Assembly: GCF_016714285.1 (NCBI RefSeq)
Contig: NZ_JADJNN010000010.1
Span: forward strand, 266,135-330,134
Source of the DNA: Nannocystis sp.
GTDB lineage: Bacteria; Myxococcota_A; Polyangia; Nannocystales; Nannocystaceae
Direction: 5' to 3'
DNA length: 64,000 bases
The notes under the pieces were generated by a model that ran no database searches, was not told where the DNA came from, and saw only the letters and a list, made by a program, of their open reading frames with translations. Both the position numbers and the translations under genes were made by a program. Shown here piece by piece: positions 33,137 to 41,692 of the stretch (its first letter is position 1; every line of letters begins with the position of its first letter).

Positions 33137-34759
33137 ATGGATCTGTCCGCGTTGCTCGCGCGTGAGGGCATCGAGCCCGGTGACGTAGAAGCTCTGCTGA
33201 AGTGGGCCAAACAGCGCTCGCACGCGCTGATCGCCCGCATCGAGCCCGGCTCTCCGCTGGCCGAATTGCTCGCCGGCAACCATCACCCGAGCAGCGGACG
33301 CACGCCCGAGGTCAACGCACCTGCTTCGCACCCCGCGACCCGCAACGTCCCGCGGCCGATCGCCCGCAGCGTCAGTCGTCCGTACCTCAACGCCGCCGTC
33401 GAGGCGGCGCTGAGCGGCAAGCAGCAGGACCTCGAGCTGGCGATCGAGACCGCCGCCGCCGAGGTTGAACCCGTCCCGCCGCCACCTGTCCTCGAGGCCA
33501 GCCCCGAACCCGAGCCCCCACCGCTCGAGGATGACCCGTCGATCGGCGGCTTCAACCGCTTCGCCTTCAGCCTCCGCCGCCGCCCCGCCGAACCCCAGCC
33601 CGAGGAGCCGCCGCCGCGCTCCAGCAGCCTCAGCCGCGGCTTCGAACTCCACGCCGAGTCGCAGGCTCCACGCGCCTGGGACGACGAGCACGTCCCCGAG
33701 CCCCCCGGCTTCGAGGCTCGCCTCGGCGACAGCGCTCGCATGCACCTCGCCAACCTCGACGCCGAGTCCTCCGAGGGCCTCGTGCTCGGCATCCCCGACG
33801 ACGACAGCGACATCCCGGTGTTCCGCGGTCGGCCTCGCAGCGACGCGATCACAGCAGACTCGAGCTCCTCCGGGCTCACCGACGCGGCCTTCGACGCGCT
33901 GATCGAACCCTCGGATCTGCAGCCCGTGCCGTCCGAGTTGTCCGTCCCGGAGCCCGCGACCGTGCAGTCCGCGACCCCGCATCGTGATGCGTCGGGCCCG
34001 GTCGAACGCGCCGCATCGGGCCCCGTGCGCGCCGCGTCCGGCCCCGTGGAACGCGCCGCGTCGGGCCCTCTGCGCGCCGCGTCAGGCCCGATCGAGGGCG
34101 CCGCGTCGGGTCCAGTGCGCGCCGCGTCAGGCCCGATCGAGGGCGCCGCGTCGGGCCCAGTGGAACGCGTCGCATCGGGCCCACTCGAGGGCGCCGCGTC
34201 GGGTCCAGTGCGCGCCGCGTCAGGCCCACTCGAGCGCGCCGGCTCAGGCCCGCTCGAGCGCGCCGCGTCAGGCCCACTCGAGCGCGCCGCGTCAGGCCCA
34301 CTCGAGCGCGCCGCGTCAGGCCCACTCGAGCGCGCCACCTCGAGCCCGTTGGCCGCTGCGAGCTCGCCACAAGCCGCCGTGAACCCCTCGGAGCGCGCCG
34401 CATCGGGCCCCGTGCGCGCCGCGACGCCGCCACCGCCACCGCCGCGAGCCCCCTCCGCCCCGCAGCCCGCCGCCCGGGTCCCGCCGCCGCCTTCTGGCCG
34501 GCGCTCGTCCAAGAAGACCGCCCCCCAACCAGTCGTCGCCGCGGCCGCGAAGCCCCAGCCGAAGAAGGGCAAGAACCGCAAGAAGGTCGTCGAGCTGAGT
34601 CAGCCCGTCGCTCGCCCGGTGTCGGTGCCCTCGCCCGCGGCTCGCCAGGCCTCCGCGCCTTCTCCCGCGAGCTCCGGCACGCGCCCGGTGACCGCCCCTG
34701 GCGACGCGGCCTCGGCGGCCCGCGGCGTGCCCGACTACCTCCGCGACGACGAAGACTAA
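33137..34759 (+). CDS. Low-complexity protein with A-S-G-P repeats
   Basis: A 540-residue protein from ATG 33137. The first 45 residues form a short folded-looking part (MDLSALLAREGIEPGDVEALLKWAKQRSHALIARI). A Pro/Glu/Ser-rich acidic stretch follows. Residues about 280-420 are dominated by an eight-residue repeat, (E/V)-R-A-A-S-G-P-(L/V), in some 17 to 20 imperfect copies. The C-terminal part is Pro/Ala/Lys-rich with a basic patch (PKKGKNRKKVVEL) and ends VPDYLRDDED. There is no signal peptide or membrane segment. It is probably largely disordered and cytoplasmic; the function is unknown. Confidence 0.65.
   Translation: MDLSALLAREGIEPGDVEALLKWAKQRSHALIARIEPGSPLAELLAGNHHPSSGRTPEVNAPASHPATRNVPRPIARSVSRPYLNAAVEAALSGKQQDLELAIETAAAEVEPVPPPPVLEASPEPEPPPLEDDPSIGGFNRFAFSLRRRPAEPQPEEPPPRSSSLSRGFELHAESQAPRAWDDEHVPEPPGFEARLGDSARMHLANLDAESSEGLVLGIPDDDSDIPVFRGRPRSDAITADSSSSGLTDAAFDALIEPSDLQPVPSELSVPEPATVQSATPHRDASGPVERAASGPVRAASGPVERAASGPLRAASGPIEGAASGPVRAASGPIEGAASGPVERVASGPLEGAASGPVRAASGPLERAGSGPLERAASGPLERAASGPLERAASGPLERATSSPLAAASSPQAAVNPSERAASGPVRAATPPPPPPRAPSAPQPAARVPPPPSGRRSSKKTAPQPVVAAAAKPQPKKGKNRKKVVELSQPVARPVSVPSPAARQASAPSPASSGTRPVTAPGDAASAARGVPDYLRDDED
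33990..34345 (+). repeat. 24-base coding repeat array
   Basis: Units such as GCGCCGCGTCAGGCCCACTC plus GAGC recur about 15 times or more at periods of 24 (sometimes 27) bases, encoding R-A-A-S-G-P-L-E. Adjacent units in 34230-34330 are nearly identical, which indicates recent expansion. Confidence 0.9.
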
Positions 34760-34760
34760 C

Positions 34761-34894
34761 CTGTCCCATGAGACAGCTGTGAGCCCACCCGGCGCAGTGC
34801 TGGCGCGCGCCTCCAGCCAGCGAATCGACCTGTCCTACCGGACAGGTCAGGCGTCCGGGTGACCTGTCCCACCGGACAGGTCAGGCGTCCGGGT
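34761..34894. repeat. Hairpin-bearing tandem repeat between convergent genes
   Basis: Two 34-base units at 34827-34860 and 34861-34894 differ by one base (T/C). Each holds a perfect palindrome with a 9-bp stem (GACCTGTCC / GGACAGGTC) and a 4-base loop. The second unit runs through the gshA stop codon (34881-34883) into its last codons. A weaker CTGTC/GACAG hairpin is at about 34763-34778. They could act as a two-way terminator for the A-S-G-P gene and gshA. Confidence 0.9.
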
Positions 34895-36311
34895 CGGGGC
34901 TCGGCTCCCCGCCCGCGCCCGCGAAGTGGAAGTGACGCGCGAACGCACGCCGGGCCGCCGCGCCGCGTCCAGGGCTGGCGCCGAGCGCCTCACGGGCGAG
35001 GTCCGCGGGCGAGCGGCCCGACTGGACCAGCAGCTCGAGCCCGTCGAGGAAGCGGGCCTCCGTGCGGCCCTTGCTGTCGCGCACGTCCTGACGCTCGAGC
35101 CCCGCGCGGGCGATCGCCATCAGGCGCACGCACAGCGCGTGGACCCGCGGCGAGCGCATCGCGTGCTGGCGGCACTCCTGCCACAGAGCCAGGCGCGCCG
35201 GGAAGTCGAGCCCCGCGACCAGCTCCCACGCCGCCGCGGTCGCGTCGGCGTCGTAGAGGAGGCCCTTCCACATCGCCGGCAAGGCGCAGACGAAGGCCGA
35301 GCTCACCGAGTCGCAGCCACGCACCTCGAGGTAGGGCTTGAGCCGGATCTCCGGGAACAGGGTGCTCAGGTGGATGTCCCAGTCGCCGCGCTGGGCCCGA
35401 TGATGGGTGCCGTCCGGCGCGGTGTAGCCGTCCTTCATGTAGATCCGGAACGGCAGGTGCACCGGCAGGTACGCGCCGTCGCGGCGGATGAGGAACATCG
35501 GCACGTCCAGCGCCCACTCGACGTAGCGCTCGTAACAAAACCCGGGCTCGAAGGCCCACGGCCAGATCCCGCAGCGCGCGTTGTCCACGTCGGTCCAGTT
35601 GTCGCTGCGCAGCGAGGCGAAGCCGCGGTCCTCGCCCTCGCGGTACGGCGAGTTGGCGAAGATCGCCGTGCTGAGGCCGCTGACACCCATCGCCATCCGC
35701 AGCCGCTCGCCACACTGCTGCTCCGACGCGAAGTCGAAGTTCGCCTGCACCGTGCACGTGCGCAGCATCATGTCGAGGCCCCGACTGCCGCGGGTCGGCA
35801 GGAAGTCCCGCATCACCCGGTACCGACCCTTCGGCATCCACTGGATCTCCTCGCGCGTGGCGAAGGGGTGGAAGCCGGTCGCCAGCCACGCCAGTCCCAG
35901 TCGCTGCGACACCGAATGCAGCTCGCGGTAGTGCTGCGTGAACTCGCCGCAGGTCGCGTGAACATGCGGCAGCGGCTTGCCGCTCAGCTCGAACTGTCCC
36001 CCCGGCTCGAGCGTGATCGACGCCCCGTCCCGCTCGAGGGCGATGATCTCCCCACCCGGCCCCCGGTCGGCCGCCGGCCGCCACCCGAACTCGTCGATGA
36101 AGGCCTGCAGCACCGGCAGCACGTGCGCCTCATACCCGACCGGCCGCGGACCCGCGGGGTCCTGTGGATCCATGTACAGCCCGAACTTCTCCTGCTCGGT
36201 GCCCACCAGGTGGGTCGCCTGATCGCGGCGCTCGGCCCGGCGAAACACCTCCGTGAGGTCTTCGGCCCGCAGCGGGTCGGACGATGTGGTGGTGGTCGGG
36301 GTGCTGCTCAT
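34881..36311 (-). CDS. gshA: Glutamate-cysteine ligase (plant-type GCS2 family)
   Basis: A 476-residue glutamate-cysteine ligase, the first step in glutathione-type thiol synthesis. The N-terminal glutamate/ATP-binding motif is HLVGTEQEKFGLY (about 34-46). It is followed by ITLEPGGQFELSG, CTVQANFDFASEQ, SLRSDNWTDVDNARCG and YLEVRGCDSVSSAFVCALPAMWKG, all hallmarks of the plant and proteobacterial type 2 family. The length is usual. The ATG at 36311 is clear. It is divergent from the bactofilin operon. The last codons carry the repeat described at 34861-34894. Confidence 0.93.
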   Translation of the reverse strand: MSSTPTTTTSSDPLRAEDLTEVFRRAERRDQATHLVGTEQEKFGLYMDPQDPAGPRPVGYEAHVLPVLQAFIDEFGWRPAADRGPGGEIIALERDGASITLEPGGQFELSGKPLPHVHATCGEFTQHYRELHSVSQRLGLAWLATGFHPFATREEIQWMPKGRYRVMRDFLPTRGSRGLDMMLRTCTVQANFDFASEQQCGERLRMAMGVSGLSTAIFANSPYREGEDRGFASLRSDNWTDVDNARCGIWPWAFEPGFCYERYVEWALDVPMFLIRRDGAYLPVHLPFRIYMKDGYTAPDGTHHRAQRGDWDIHLSTLFPEIRLKPYLEVRGCDSVSSAFVCALPAMWKGLLYDADATAAAWELVAGLDFPARLALWQECRQHAMRSPRVHALCVRLMAIARAGLERQDVRDSKGRTEARFLDGLELLVQSGRSPADLAREALGASPGRGAAARRAFARHFHFAGAGGEPSPDPDA

Positions 36312-36445
36312 CGGCGCCTCCAGGGCGAAAGAACGGCCTGCAGCGGGGTCCGACCCCGACGCGGCGGGCCGAGTGTATCCGCAGCACCCGTCGACTTGAC
36401 CACCACGCCCGAGAAACTTGCCAGCTCATCGCGTGCACGCCTCGC

Positions 36446-36475
36446 TTGACCCGGTCCGGCTCACACCGCTAATCT
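36446..36475 (+). promoter_or_regulatory. Candidate promoter of the bactofilin operon
   Basis: TTGACC (36446-36451) and TAATCT (36470-36475) are separated by 18 bases and lie 51 bases before the first bactofilin start. Confidence 0.5.
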
Positions 36476-36525
36476 CCGCCCCGCGTGTCGCCTCTGCCAC
36501 ATTCGGCGGGCGACCAGATCGGACG

Positions 36526-36918
36526 ATGGCCACCCCCGTGAGCACCTCAGCCACTCCCCGGCCCTCCGAGGGCATCTGTACCATCGGCCCGCGGATCGCC
36601 ATCCGCGGCAACATCTCCGGCGAAGAAGATCTCGTCATCGAGGGCCGCGTCGAGGGCAGCGTCAGCCTCAGCGGCCACCTCGTCGTCGCCCCGGGCGCCG
36701 TCGTCGAGGCCGACATCGAGGTCGACAGCGTCGACGTCCACGGCCAGGTCGACGGCGACATCGTCGCTACCACCGCGATCACCCTCCACGAGAGCGCACG
36801 CGTCGGCGGCAACCTGCGGGCGCCTCGCGTCGTCCTCTCCGACGGCGCCCAGTTCAAGGGCAGCGTCGAGATGGACGTCCAGCTCCCCGGCGGCCTCAAC
36901 CGTCAGCCGCGCCGCTGA
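36526..36918 (+). CDS. Bactofilin (first of three)
   Basis: A 130-residue bactofilin, a bacterial cytoskeletal protein that polymerises without nucleotide. The core is the right-handed beta-helix with short repeating strands: CTIGPRIAIRGNISGEEDLVIEGRVEGSVSLSGHLVVAPGAVVEADIEVDSVDVHGQVDGDIVATTAITLHESARVGGNLRAPRVVLSDGAQFKG. Short disordered ends flank it. The ATG at 36526 starts the gene; the next bactofilin begins 17 bases after its stop. In Myxococcus, paralogous bactofilins co-assemble and scaffold chromosome or polarity proteins; no ParAB gene is adjacent here. Confidence 0.93.
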   Translation: MATPVSTSATPRPSEGICTIGPRIAIRGNISGEEDLVIEGRVEGSVSLSGHLVVAPGAVVEADIEVDSVDVHGQVDGDIVATTAITLHESARVGGNLRAPRVVLSDGAQFKGSVEMDVQLPGGLNRQPRR

Positions 36919-36935
36919 TCTCCGAAGGACCCACA

Positions 36936-37250
36936 ATGGCCACCACCGTCATCGGCAGCAGCATCGTCATCGACGGCGAGATCTCCGGCGAGGAGCAACT
37001 CATCGTGCACGGCACCGTCAAGGGCCGCATCGTCGTCCGCGACGCCCTCGTCGTCGAGAACGGCGGCCTCGTCGAGGCCACGGTCGAGTCCGCCTCGATC
37101 ACCGTCAACGGCACCATCCACGGCGACATCGCGGCCAGCGAGCGCGCCGAGCTGCGGCCGAGCTGCACCGTCGTCGGGGACATCCGCGCGCCGCGGATCC
37201 TCATCGCCGACGGGGCTTCGTTCAAGGGCAACGTCGACATGGGGGGCTAG
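36936..37250 (+). CDS. Bactofilin (second, minimal form)
   Basis: A 104-residue protein that is essentially only the beta-helical core: IGSSIVIDGEISGEEQLIVHGTVKGRIVVRDALVVENGGLVEATVESASITVNGTIHGDIAASERAELRPSCTVVGDIRAPRILIADGASFKGNVDMGG. It lacks the long tails of its neighbours. The spacing of 17 and 4 bases to its neighbours makes a three-gene operon, so the products may form mixed filaments. Confidence 0.93.
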   Translation: MATTVIGSSIVIDGEISGEEQLIVHGTVKGRIVVRDALVVENGGLVEATVESASITVNGTIHGDIAASERAELRPSCTVVGDIRAPRILIADGASFKGNVDMGG

Positions 37251-37254
37251 CGGG

Positions 37255-38055
37255 ATGGCAACGAAGACCAGGAACAATCTCCCTTCTCCCGAGGCCAGCG
37301 CCGAGGTGATCGCCCATATCGGCCCCGGCACCCGCGTCGTCGGTCGCGTCTCCGGCCAGGAAGATCTGCGCGTGCACGGCACCGTCGAGGGCACCGTCCG
37401 CCTCGCGCAGACCCTGTTTGTCGAACCCGAGGGCGTTCTGCTCGCCGAGGTCTTCGCCCGCGACGTGGTCGTCTCCGGCACCGTCGTCGGCAACATCCAC
37501 GCCGAGAGCGCCGTGCTCCTCACCGCCAGCGCCCGCGTCGTCGGTGACATCCGCTCGCCCCGCGTCAGCGTCGAGCCCGGCGCCGCCTTCCGCGGCGCGA
37601 TCAGCATGGAGCCCGTCGACGCCGACGAGCTCGCCGCCGAGGCCACCGCCGCCCGCAGCTACAGCCGCAGCGACACCCGCAGCGCCTCGGCCCGCGGCGC
37701 CCTCGCGGTCGGCGAGCGTCCGGTCGCGGCCAGCAACGGCGACGCCCGCCGCACGCCCGCGCGTCAGCAGGCCGTCCGCCTCCCACCGCGCCGCGCTCAG
37801 GCCTTCACCGCCGCCGCGCCCGCGCCCCGCACCTGGACCACACCCGCCCCGCGTCGCTTCGACGCCGATCCGATCCCCCCGATCGCCGCCCCCATCGTCG
37901 TCGTTCAACACCCGGCCATCCGCAGCAGCGACGACCGCCTGCGCCGTCGCAGCGAGCCCCTCCCCGCCGCCTCCGAGCCGTCCACCGACGCCAAGAAGCT
38001 CGCCCGCCCCCGCACGCTCCCCCGCGGCAAACACAAGGTCGAGCGGGTGGACTGA
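37255..38055 (+). CDS. Bactofilin with a long basic C-terminal tail
   Basis: A 266-residue bactofilin. Residues about 15-120 are the beta-helix (AHIGPGTRVVGRVSGQEDLRVHGTVEGTVRLAQTLFVEPEG...). The remaining 140 residues are a Ser/Arg/Ala/Pro-rich tail ending in KKLARPRTLPRGKHKVERVD, with a strongly basic last 20 residues. A similar basic end in other bactofilins contacts membrane or partner proteins, which is an inference here. ATG 37255 is four bases after the previous stop. A 45-base tandem repeat begins directly after its stop. Confidence 0.92.
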   Translation: MATKTRNNLPSPEASAEVIAHIGPGTRVVGRVSGQEDLRVHGTVEGTVRLAQTLFVEPEGVLLAEVFARDVVVSGTVVGNIHAESAVLLTASARVVGDIRSPRVSVEPGAAFRGAISMEPVDADELAAEATAARSYSRSDTRSASARGALAVGERPVAASNGDARRTPARQQAVRLPPRRAQAFTAAAPAPRTWTTPAPRRFDADPIPPIAAPIVVVQHPAIRSSDDRLRRRSEPLPAASEPSTDAKKLARPRTLPRGKHKVERVD

Positions 38056-38209
38056 CTTCACGGCCCCATCCGGGGCCTGGGTCGGTCGTGTCGCGGCTTC
38101 ACTTCACGGCCCCATCCGGGGCCTGGGTCGGCCGCGTCGCGGCTTCCTTCACGGCCCCATCCGGGGCCTGGGTCGGCCGCGTCGCGGCTTCCTTCACGGC
38201 CCCATCCGG
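38056..38209. repeat. 45-base tandem repeat, three and a half copies
   Basis: Units start at 38056, 38102, 38147 and 38192 (the last one partial, 18 bases). Each begins CTTCACGGCCCCATCCGG and contains GGCCCC ATCC GGGGCC, a 6-bp-stem palindrome, except the truncated last unit. The array fills the first part of the 382-base gap after the bactofilin operon; the rest (38210-38437) is C-rich with no gene visible. Confidence 0.95.
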
Positions 38210-38437
38210 CCGTCGCCGCAGGCCGATCGCCCTCGGTGCGAGGCCCCTGGCCTGGTCGCGCCCGGCCCGCCCCGGGGCGCCCGGGGGGGCGCACAGACGC
38301 GCCCGCAGGTCCCCACCCCTGCCCGAGCAGCCCCGACCGGCCCCGGACCGGCCTCGCTCGGCTTTTTTGGCGGCGGCGACGGACTGAGGCAAACAAGGGC
38401 GCGAGGCTGATGTACCATGCCTCGCAAGAGGGGTCTC

Positions 38438-40168
38438 ATGCGCAAGCTCGTCGTTTCATCTCTGTTCGCCCTGGCGATGGTCTCGTGGTCCGGCTGCAAG
38501 GAATCCGACCCGAACGCCTTTGAGACGCACATCGAGGGCATCCGCGACGTCAACGCGCGGGCCGCCAGCATCTCCCAGCTCGAGGCGCTGGTGAAGACAG
38601 TGACGACAGCGCAGGGCGACCAGACCGCCCGCAAGCAGGAGTTCGTCGACAAGATCGTCCCGATCTTCGACGAGGTGTGGGACCAGGTCACGCCCGAGCA
38701 GCAGGTCACGATGCTCAACATGCTGCGTGACGTCGGCCGCCCCGAGGGCGCCAAGCTGTGGATCCGGGCGCTCGTCCTCGATGGCTCCGACGGCGCCCGC
38801 AAGCGCGTCCTCGCGGCCCTCCAGGGCATCCAGCGCGCCCGCGCCACCGACGCCACCGACGCCGTCATCGCCCTGTTCCAGAGCCTCATCAAGGACCCCG
38901 GCAAGGACAAGGGCAAGACCAACGAGGGTGAGGTCCGCCTCGAGCTCGCCAAGACCCTCGGCGAGCTGCGCGACAAGAAGGGCGTCCCCGTCCTCATCGA
39001 GTCGATGTTGCAGACCAAGGAGAGCCAGCCCGTCTCGGTCCACCGCGAGGCCGCCAAGGCCCTCGGCATGATCAAAGACCCGGCCGCCGTCGACGCCCTC
39101 CTCACCGTCAGCTTCCGCGTCCCCGACGCGCCCTCCACCACCGATATCAGCAACCGCGCCAAGATCGCCGTCGTCTCGATCGGCGAGCCCGCCGTGCCGC
39201 GCCTCAAGGACATGCTCGCGGGCAAGTTCGAGGAGGTCAACAAGCTCGCCACCGACAACGGCGTCGATCTCCTCGTCGTCCAGCAGACCGCCGTGGCGAT
39301 CCTCGGCGCCCTCGGCACCCGCAGCGCCACCGACGAGCTCATCGCCTTCATGCCGCAGAAAGACTGCGTGCCCGTCGAGGTCAAGAAGCCCGACAAGAAG
39401 AAAAAGAAGAAGGACGAGGAGGAGGAGCCGCTCGAGGACGAGGCCGCCGACGCGAGCCTGCGCGCCTTCGTGGCCAACACTCTCGGCCTCATCGGCGACC
39501 CCAAGGGCGTCGAGCCGATGTGCAAGTGCATCAACGCCACCCACAACCCCGGCGACATGTTCCCGATCACCGAGGCCCTCGGCCGCATCGGCGGTCCGGA
39601 GGCCTTCAAGTGCCTCGCCGAGGTCACCAAGTCCGGCGAGTACGACCCCGAGGCCCTGGAGAACTCCGAGTTCCGCTACCAGATCCGCTGGGAGGCCGCC
39701 CGCTTCGCGATCCTCACCGCCTCCCCCGACGACCTCACCGCCCTGCAGGACGCCCTCAAGGGCGCCGGCGCGGCCAACGACAAGAAGGTCGCCGAGGAGC
39801 TCCCCAAGTGGGACGCCGGCCTCAAGGTCCTCGAGACCTGCAAGGCCGACAAGGCCTGCTACCTCAAGACCCTCCAGGACCAGAACGCCGACTGGTTCGC
39901 CCGCGAGAAGGCCGCCTTCGAGCTCGCACGCCTGTCCCCGGGCGACAAGGCGACCGCGCTCGAGCTCGCCAAGGCCTTCAAGGTCCGCAACCCCGATGCC
40001 CGCGTCAGCATGGCCCTGCTCGTCACCCGCGTCCTCGGCGATGCCAAGTGCCCCGAGTGCGCCACGGCCCTCGACGACGTCATGAAGGGCGAGAAGGGCT
40101 CGATGGACGCGACCATGCAGCTCCCCGTCCTCACCGCCCGCACCACCATCGCCCGCGTCGCCGAGTGA
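38438..40168 (+). CDS. HEAT-repeat-like lipoprotein
   Basis: A 576-residue lipoprotein. Start ATG 38438 has GAGGGG seven bases upstream; a start at 38417 is less well placed. The signal peptide is MRKLVVSSLFALAMVSWSGC, lipobox WSGC. The mature protein is built of repeating helical pairs typical of HEAT/armadillo solenoids (RLELAKTLGELRDKKGVPVLIESML, HREAAKALGMIKDPAAVDALLTV, ILGALGTRSATDELIAFM, RAFVANTLGLIGDPKGVEPM, ITEALGRIGGPEAFKCLAEV). A charged linker (KKPDKKKKKKDEEEEPLEDE) interrupts it near residue 320-340. It probably acts as a periplasmic binding scaffold. Confidence 0.85.
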   Translation: MRKLVVSSLFALAMVSWSGCKESDPNAFETHIEGIRDVNARAASISQLEALVKTVTTAQGDQTARKQEFVDKIVPIFDEVWDQVTPEQQVTMLNMLRDVGRPEGAKLWIRALVLDGSDGARKRVLAALQGIQRARATDATDAVIALFQSLIKDPGKDKGKTNEGEVRLELAKTLGELRDKKGVPVLIESMLQTKESQPVSVHREAAKALGMIKDPAAVDALLTVSFRVPDAPSTTDISNRAKIAVVSIGEPAVPRLKDMLAGKFEEVNKLATDNGVDLLVVQQTAVAILGALGTRSATDELIAFMPQKDCVPVEVKKPDKKKKKKDEEEEPLEDEAADASLRAFVANTLGLIGDPKGVEPMCKCINATHNPGDMFPITEALGRIGGPEAFKCLAEVTKSGEYDPEALENSEFRYQIRWEAARFAILTASPDDLTALQDALKGAGAANDKKVAEELPKWDAGLKVLETCKADKACYLKTLQDQNADWFAREKAAFELARLSPGDKATALELAKAFKVRNPDARVSMALLVTRVLGDAKCPECATALDDVMKGEKGSMDATMQLPVLTARTTIARVAE

Positions 40169-40319
40169 CCCCGGCGCCTCCCGCCTCCAAGGCCGCCCGC
40201 GGGCGGCCTTGCTCGTCGAACCGGCGGAGAACCTGTCGAGAGGACTGGCCCGCTCAACTCCCTGCGCCTCGAATCCGGTGGAGAACCTGTACCCGGCGTC
40301 CTGTGTCATGCTCGGGACC

Positions 40320-41504
40320 ATGGCCCGTCGCTGGACCTGCGCGCTGCTGCTGCTCGCCGCCTGCGCCAGCAAACCCACCACCGCGAGCGTGACCCCCGGT
40401 GAGCCCGAGCGCGCCGCCCCCACGACCCCGGCAGATCTGCCAAACCCCGGCAGCCTCGGCGACGCCGAAGCTGCCCTCGCCGCTGGTGAGCCGGCCCGCG
40501 CCGTCGCCCTGTTCGCCGCCTACCTCGCCAGCGAACACGACCCCGCCGGCGCCCGCCAGGCCTACCCCGGCCTCGCCCGCGCCCACGAGCAGCTCGGCGA
40601 CTTCGCGGCGGCGGTCCGCGCCTACGACGAGTACCTCAGCCGCTTCGCCGCCGACGCTCCAGGAGATCTCTACTCCGCTCGTGGCGCTTGCCACGCCGAG
40701 CTCGCCCAGTGGCAGGCCTCGGCCGATGACTTCGCCGCAGCGTTCGCCCGCGCCACCCTCCCCAGCGCCCAGGTCGAAGCCCTGACCCGCCAGGGCTACG
40801 CCCTCTTCCAGCTCGGCGACTTCGACCACGCCGACCCGCCCCTCAAACAGGCAGACGAGATCTTCCTCGCCGCCCAGGACGCCCGTCGCGAGCGTTTCAC
40901 CACATTTTACTTCGTCGGCATGGCCCGCTTCTATCGCGCAGCGATCCACCACCGCCACTTCCGCGAGATCGCCATCCGACTGCCCGAGAAGGTCATGGCC
41001 GAGGACTTCGCCCGCAAGTTCGCCGCCCTGGAGCAGGCCCAGGATGGCTACAACTACACCGTCAAGGCCCGCCACATGTTCTGGGTCTCGGCCGCCGGCT
41101 ACCAGCTGGGCTCCCTCTTCGAGGAGTTCTACGACGCGATGATGTACGCGCCGGTCCCCGAGTGGCTCGACGAGGCCCAGCGCCAGACCTACTACGAGGA
41201 GCTCAAGAACCAGCTCCGCCCGGTCGTGAACAAGGCCATCTGGGTGTTCGAGAAGAACCTCGAGACCGCCCGCAAGCTCGGCTACGACAGCGAATTCGTG
41301 GCCAGGACCGAGACCAAGCTCAGCGAGCTGCAGGCCGTGCTCCTCGCCGGCGACACCAGCCTCGGCCGCCCGCACCCCCGGCTCGCCCCCGAGGCGCGCC
41401 CCGACTGGAGTCCCGGCGACACTTCCACCACCGCTGACCCCGCGAGCCCCGAGCCGAGCCCCGTCGACCGCAAGCTCTTCGTCCCTGAGCCCACCCCACT
41501 CTGA
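40320..41504 (+). CDS. TPR-containing lipoprotein
   Basis: A 394-residue lipoprotein from ATG 40320, with signal MARRWTCALLLLAAC and lipobox LAAC. Residues about 50-175 hold four or five TPR-like helical pairs (AEAALAAGEPARAVALFAAYLAS, YPGLARAHEQLGDFAAAVRAYDEYLSRF, EALTRQGYALFQLGDFDHADPPLKQADEIF). The central part is aromatic-rich (TTFYFVGMARFYRAAIHHRHFREI, YNYTVKARHMFWVSAAGYQLGSLFEEFYDAMMYAP). The tail is Pro/Ser-rich. An earlier ATG at 40308 is possible. A short repeat (TCGAA-CCGG-GGAGAACCTGT) occurs twice in the 150 bases before it. The function is unknown, possibly envelope assembly. Confidence 0.8.
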   Translation: MARRWTCALLLLAACASKPTTASVTPGEPERAAPTTPADLPNPGSLGDAEAALAAGEPARAVALFAAYLASEHDPAGARQAYPGLARAHEQLGDFAAAVRAYDEYLSRFAADAPGDLYSARGACHAELAQWQASADDFAAAFARATLPSAQVEALTRQGYALFQLGDFDHADPPLKQADEIFLAAQDARRERFTTFYFVGMARFYRAAIHHRHFREIAIRLPEKVMAEDFARKFAALEQAQDGYNYTVKARHMFWVSAAGYQLGSLFEEFYDAMMYAPVPEWLDEAQRQTYYEELKNQLRPVVNKAIWVFEKNLETARKLGYDSEFVARTETKLSELQAVLLAGDTSLGRPHPRLAPEARPDWSPGDTSTTADPASPEPSPVDRKLFVPEPTPL

Positions 41505-41585
41505 CCCACAGGCAACATGTGCCTATGGTCACGTAGCAACCGTCTCCCGGTCGAGGATCCCCGCGCGAGACGGCGCGGGCGCGGC

Positions 41586-41615
41586 TTGACACTCCCTCCG
41601 ATCGAAAGCTATACA
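41586..41615 (+). promoter_or_regulatory. Strong sigma70-type promoter of the tRNA-tuf operon
   Basis: TTGACA (41586-41591) matches the -35 consensus exactly, and TATACA (41610-41615) is close to the -10 consensus; the spacing is 18 bases. It lies 77 bases before the first tRNA. This is the best promoter match in the window. Confidence 0.75.
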
Positions 41616-41692
41616 GCGCCTCCACTTTTGGGCCTCCCCAGGTCCAGAGGTGGATCTTCATCCCTTCCCCGGAGGACCCACCGCGATCTCTC

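Noticed and set aside
4434..40240. ACCTGTC/GACAGGT words as a dispersed regulatory element
   Set aside because: About a dozen 7-base matches in 64 kb on both strands is near chance; only the perfect palindromes at 34827-34882 stand out.
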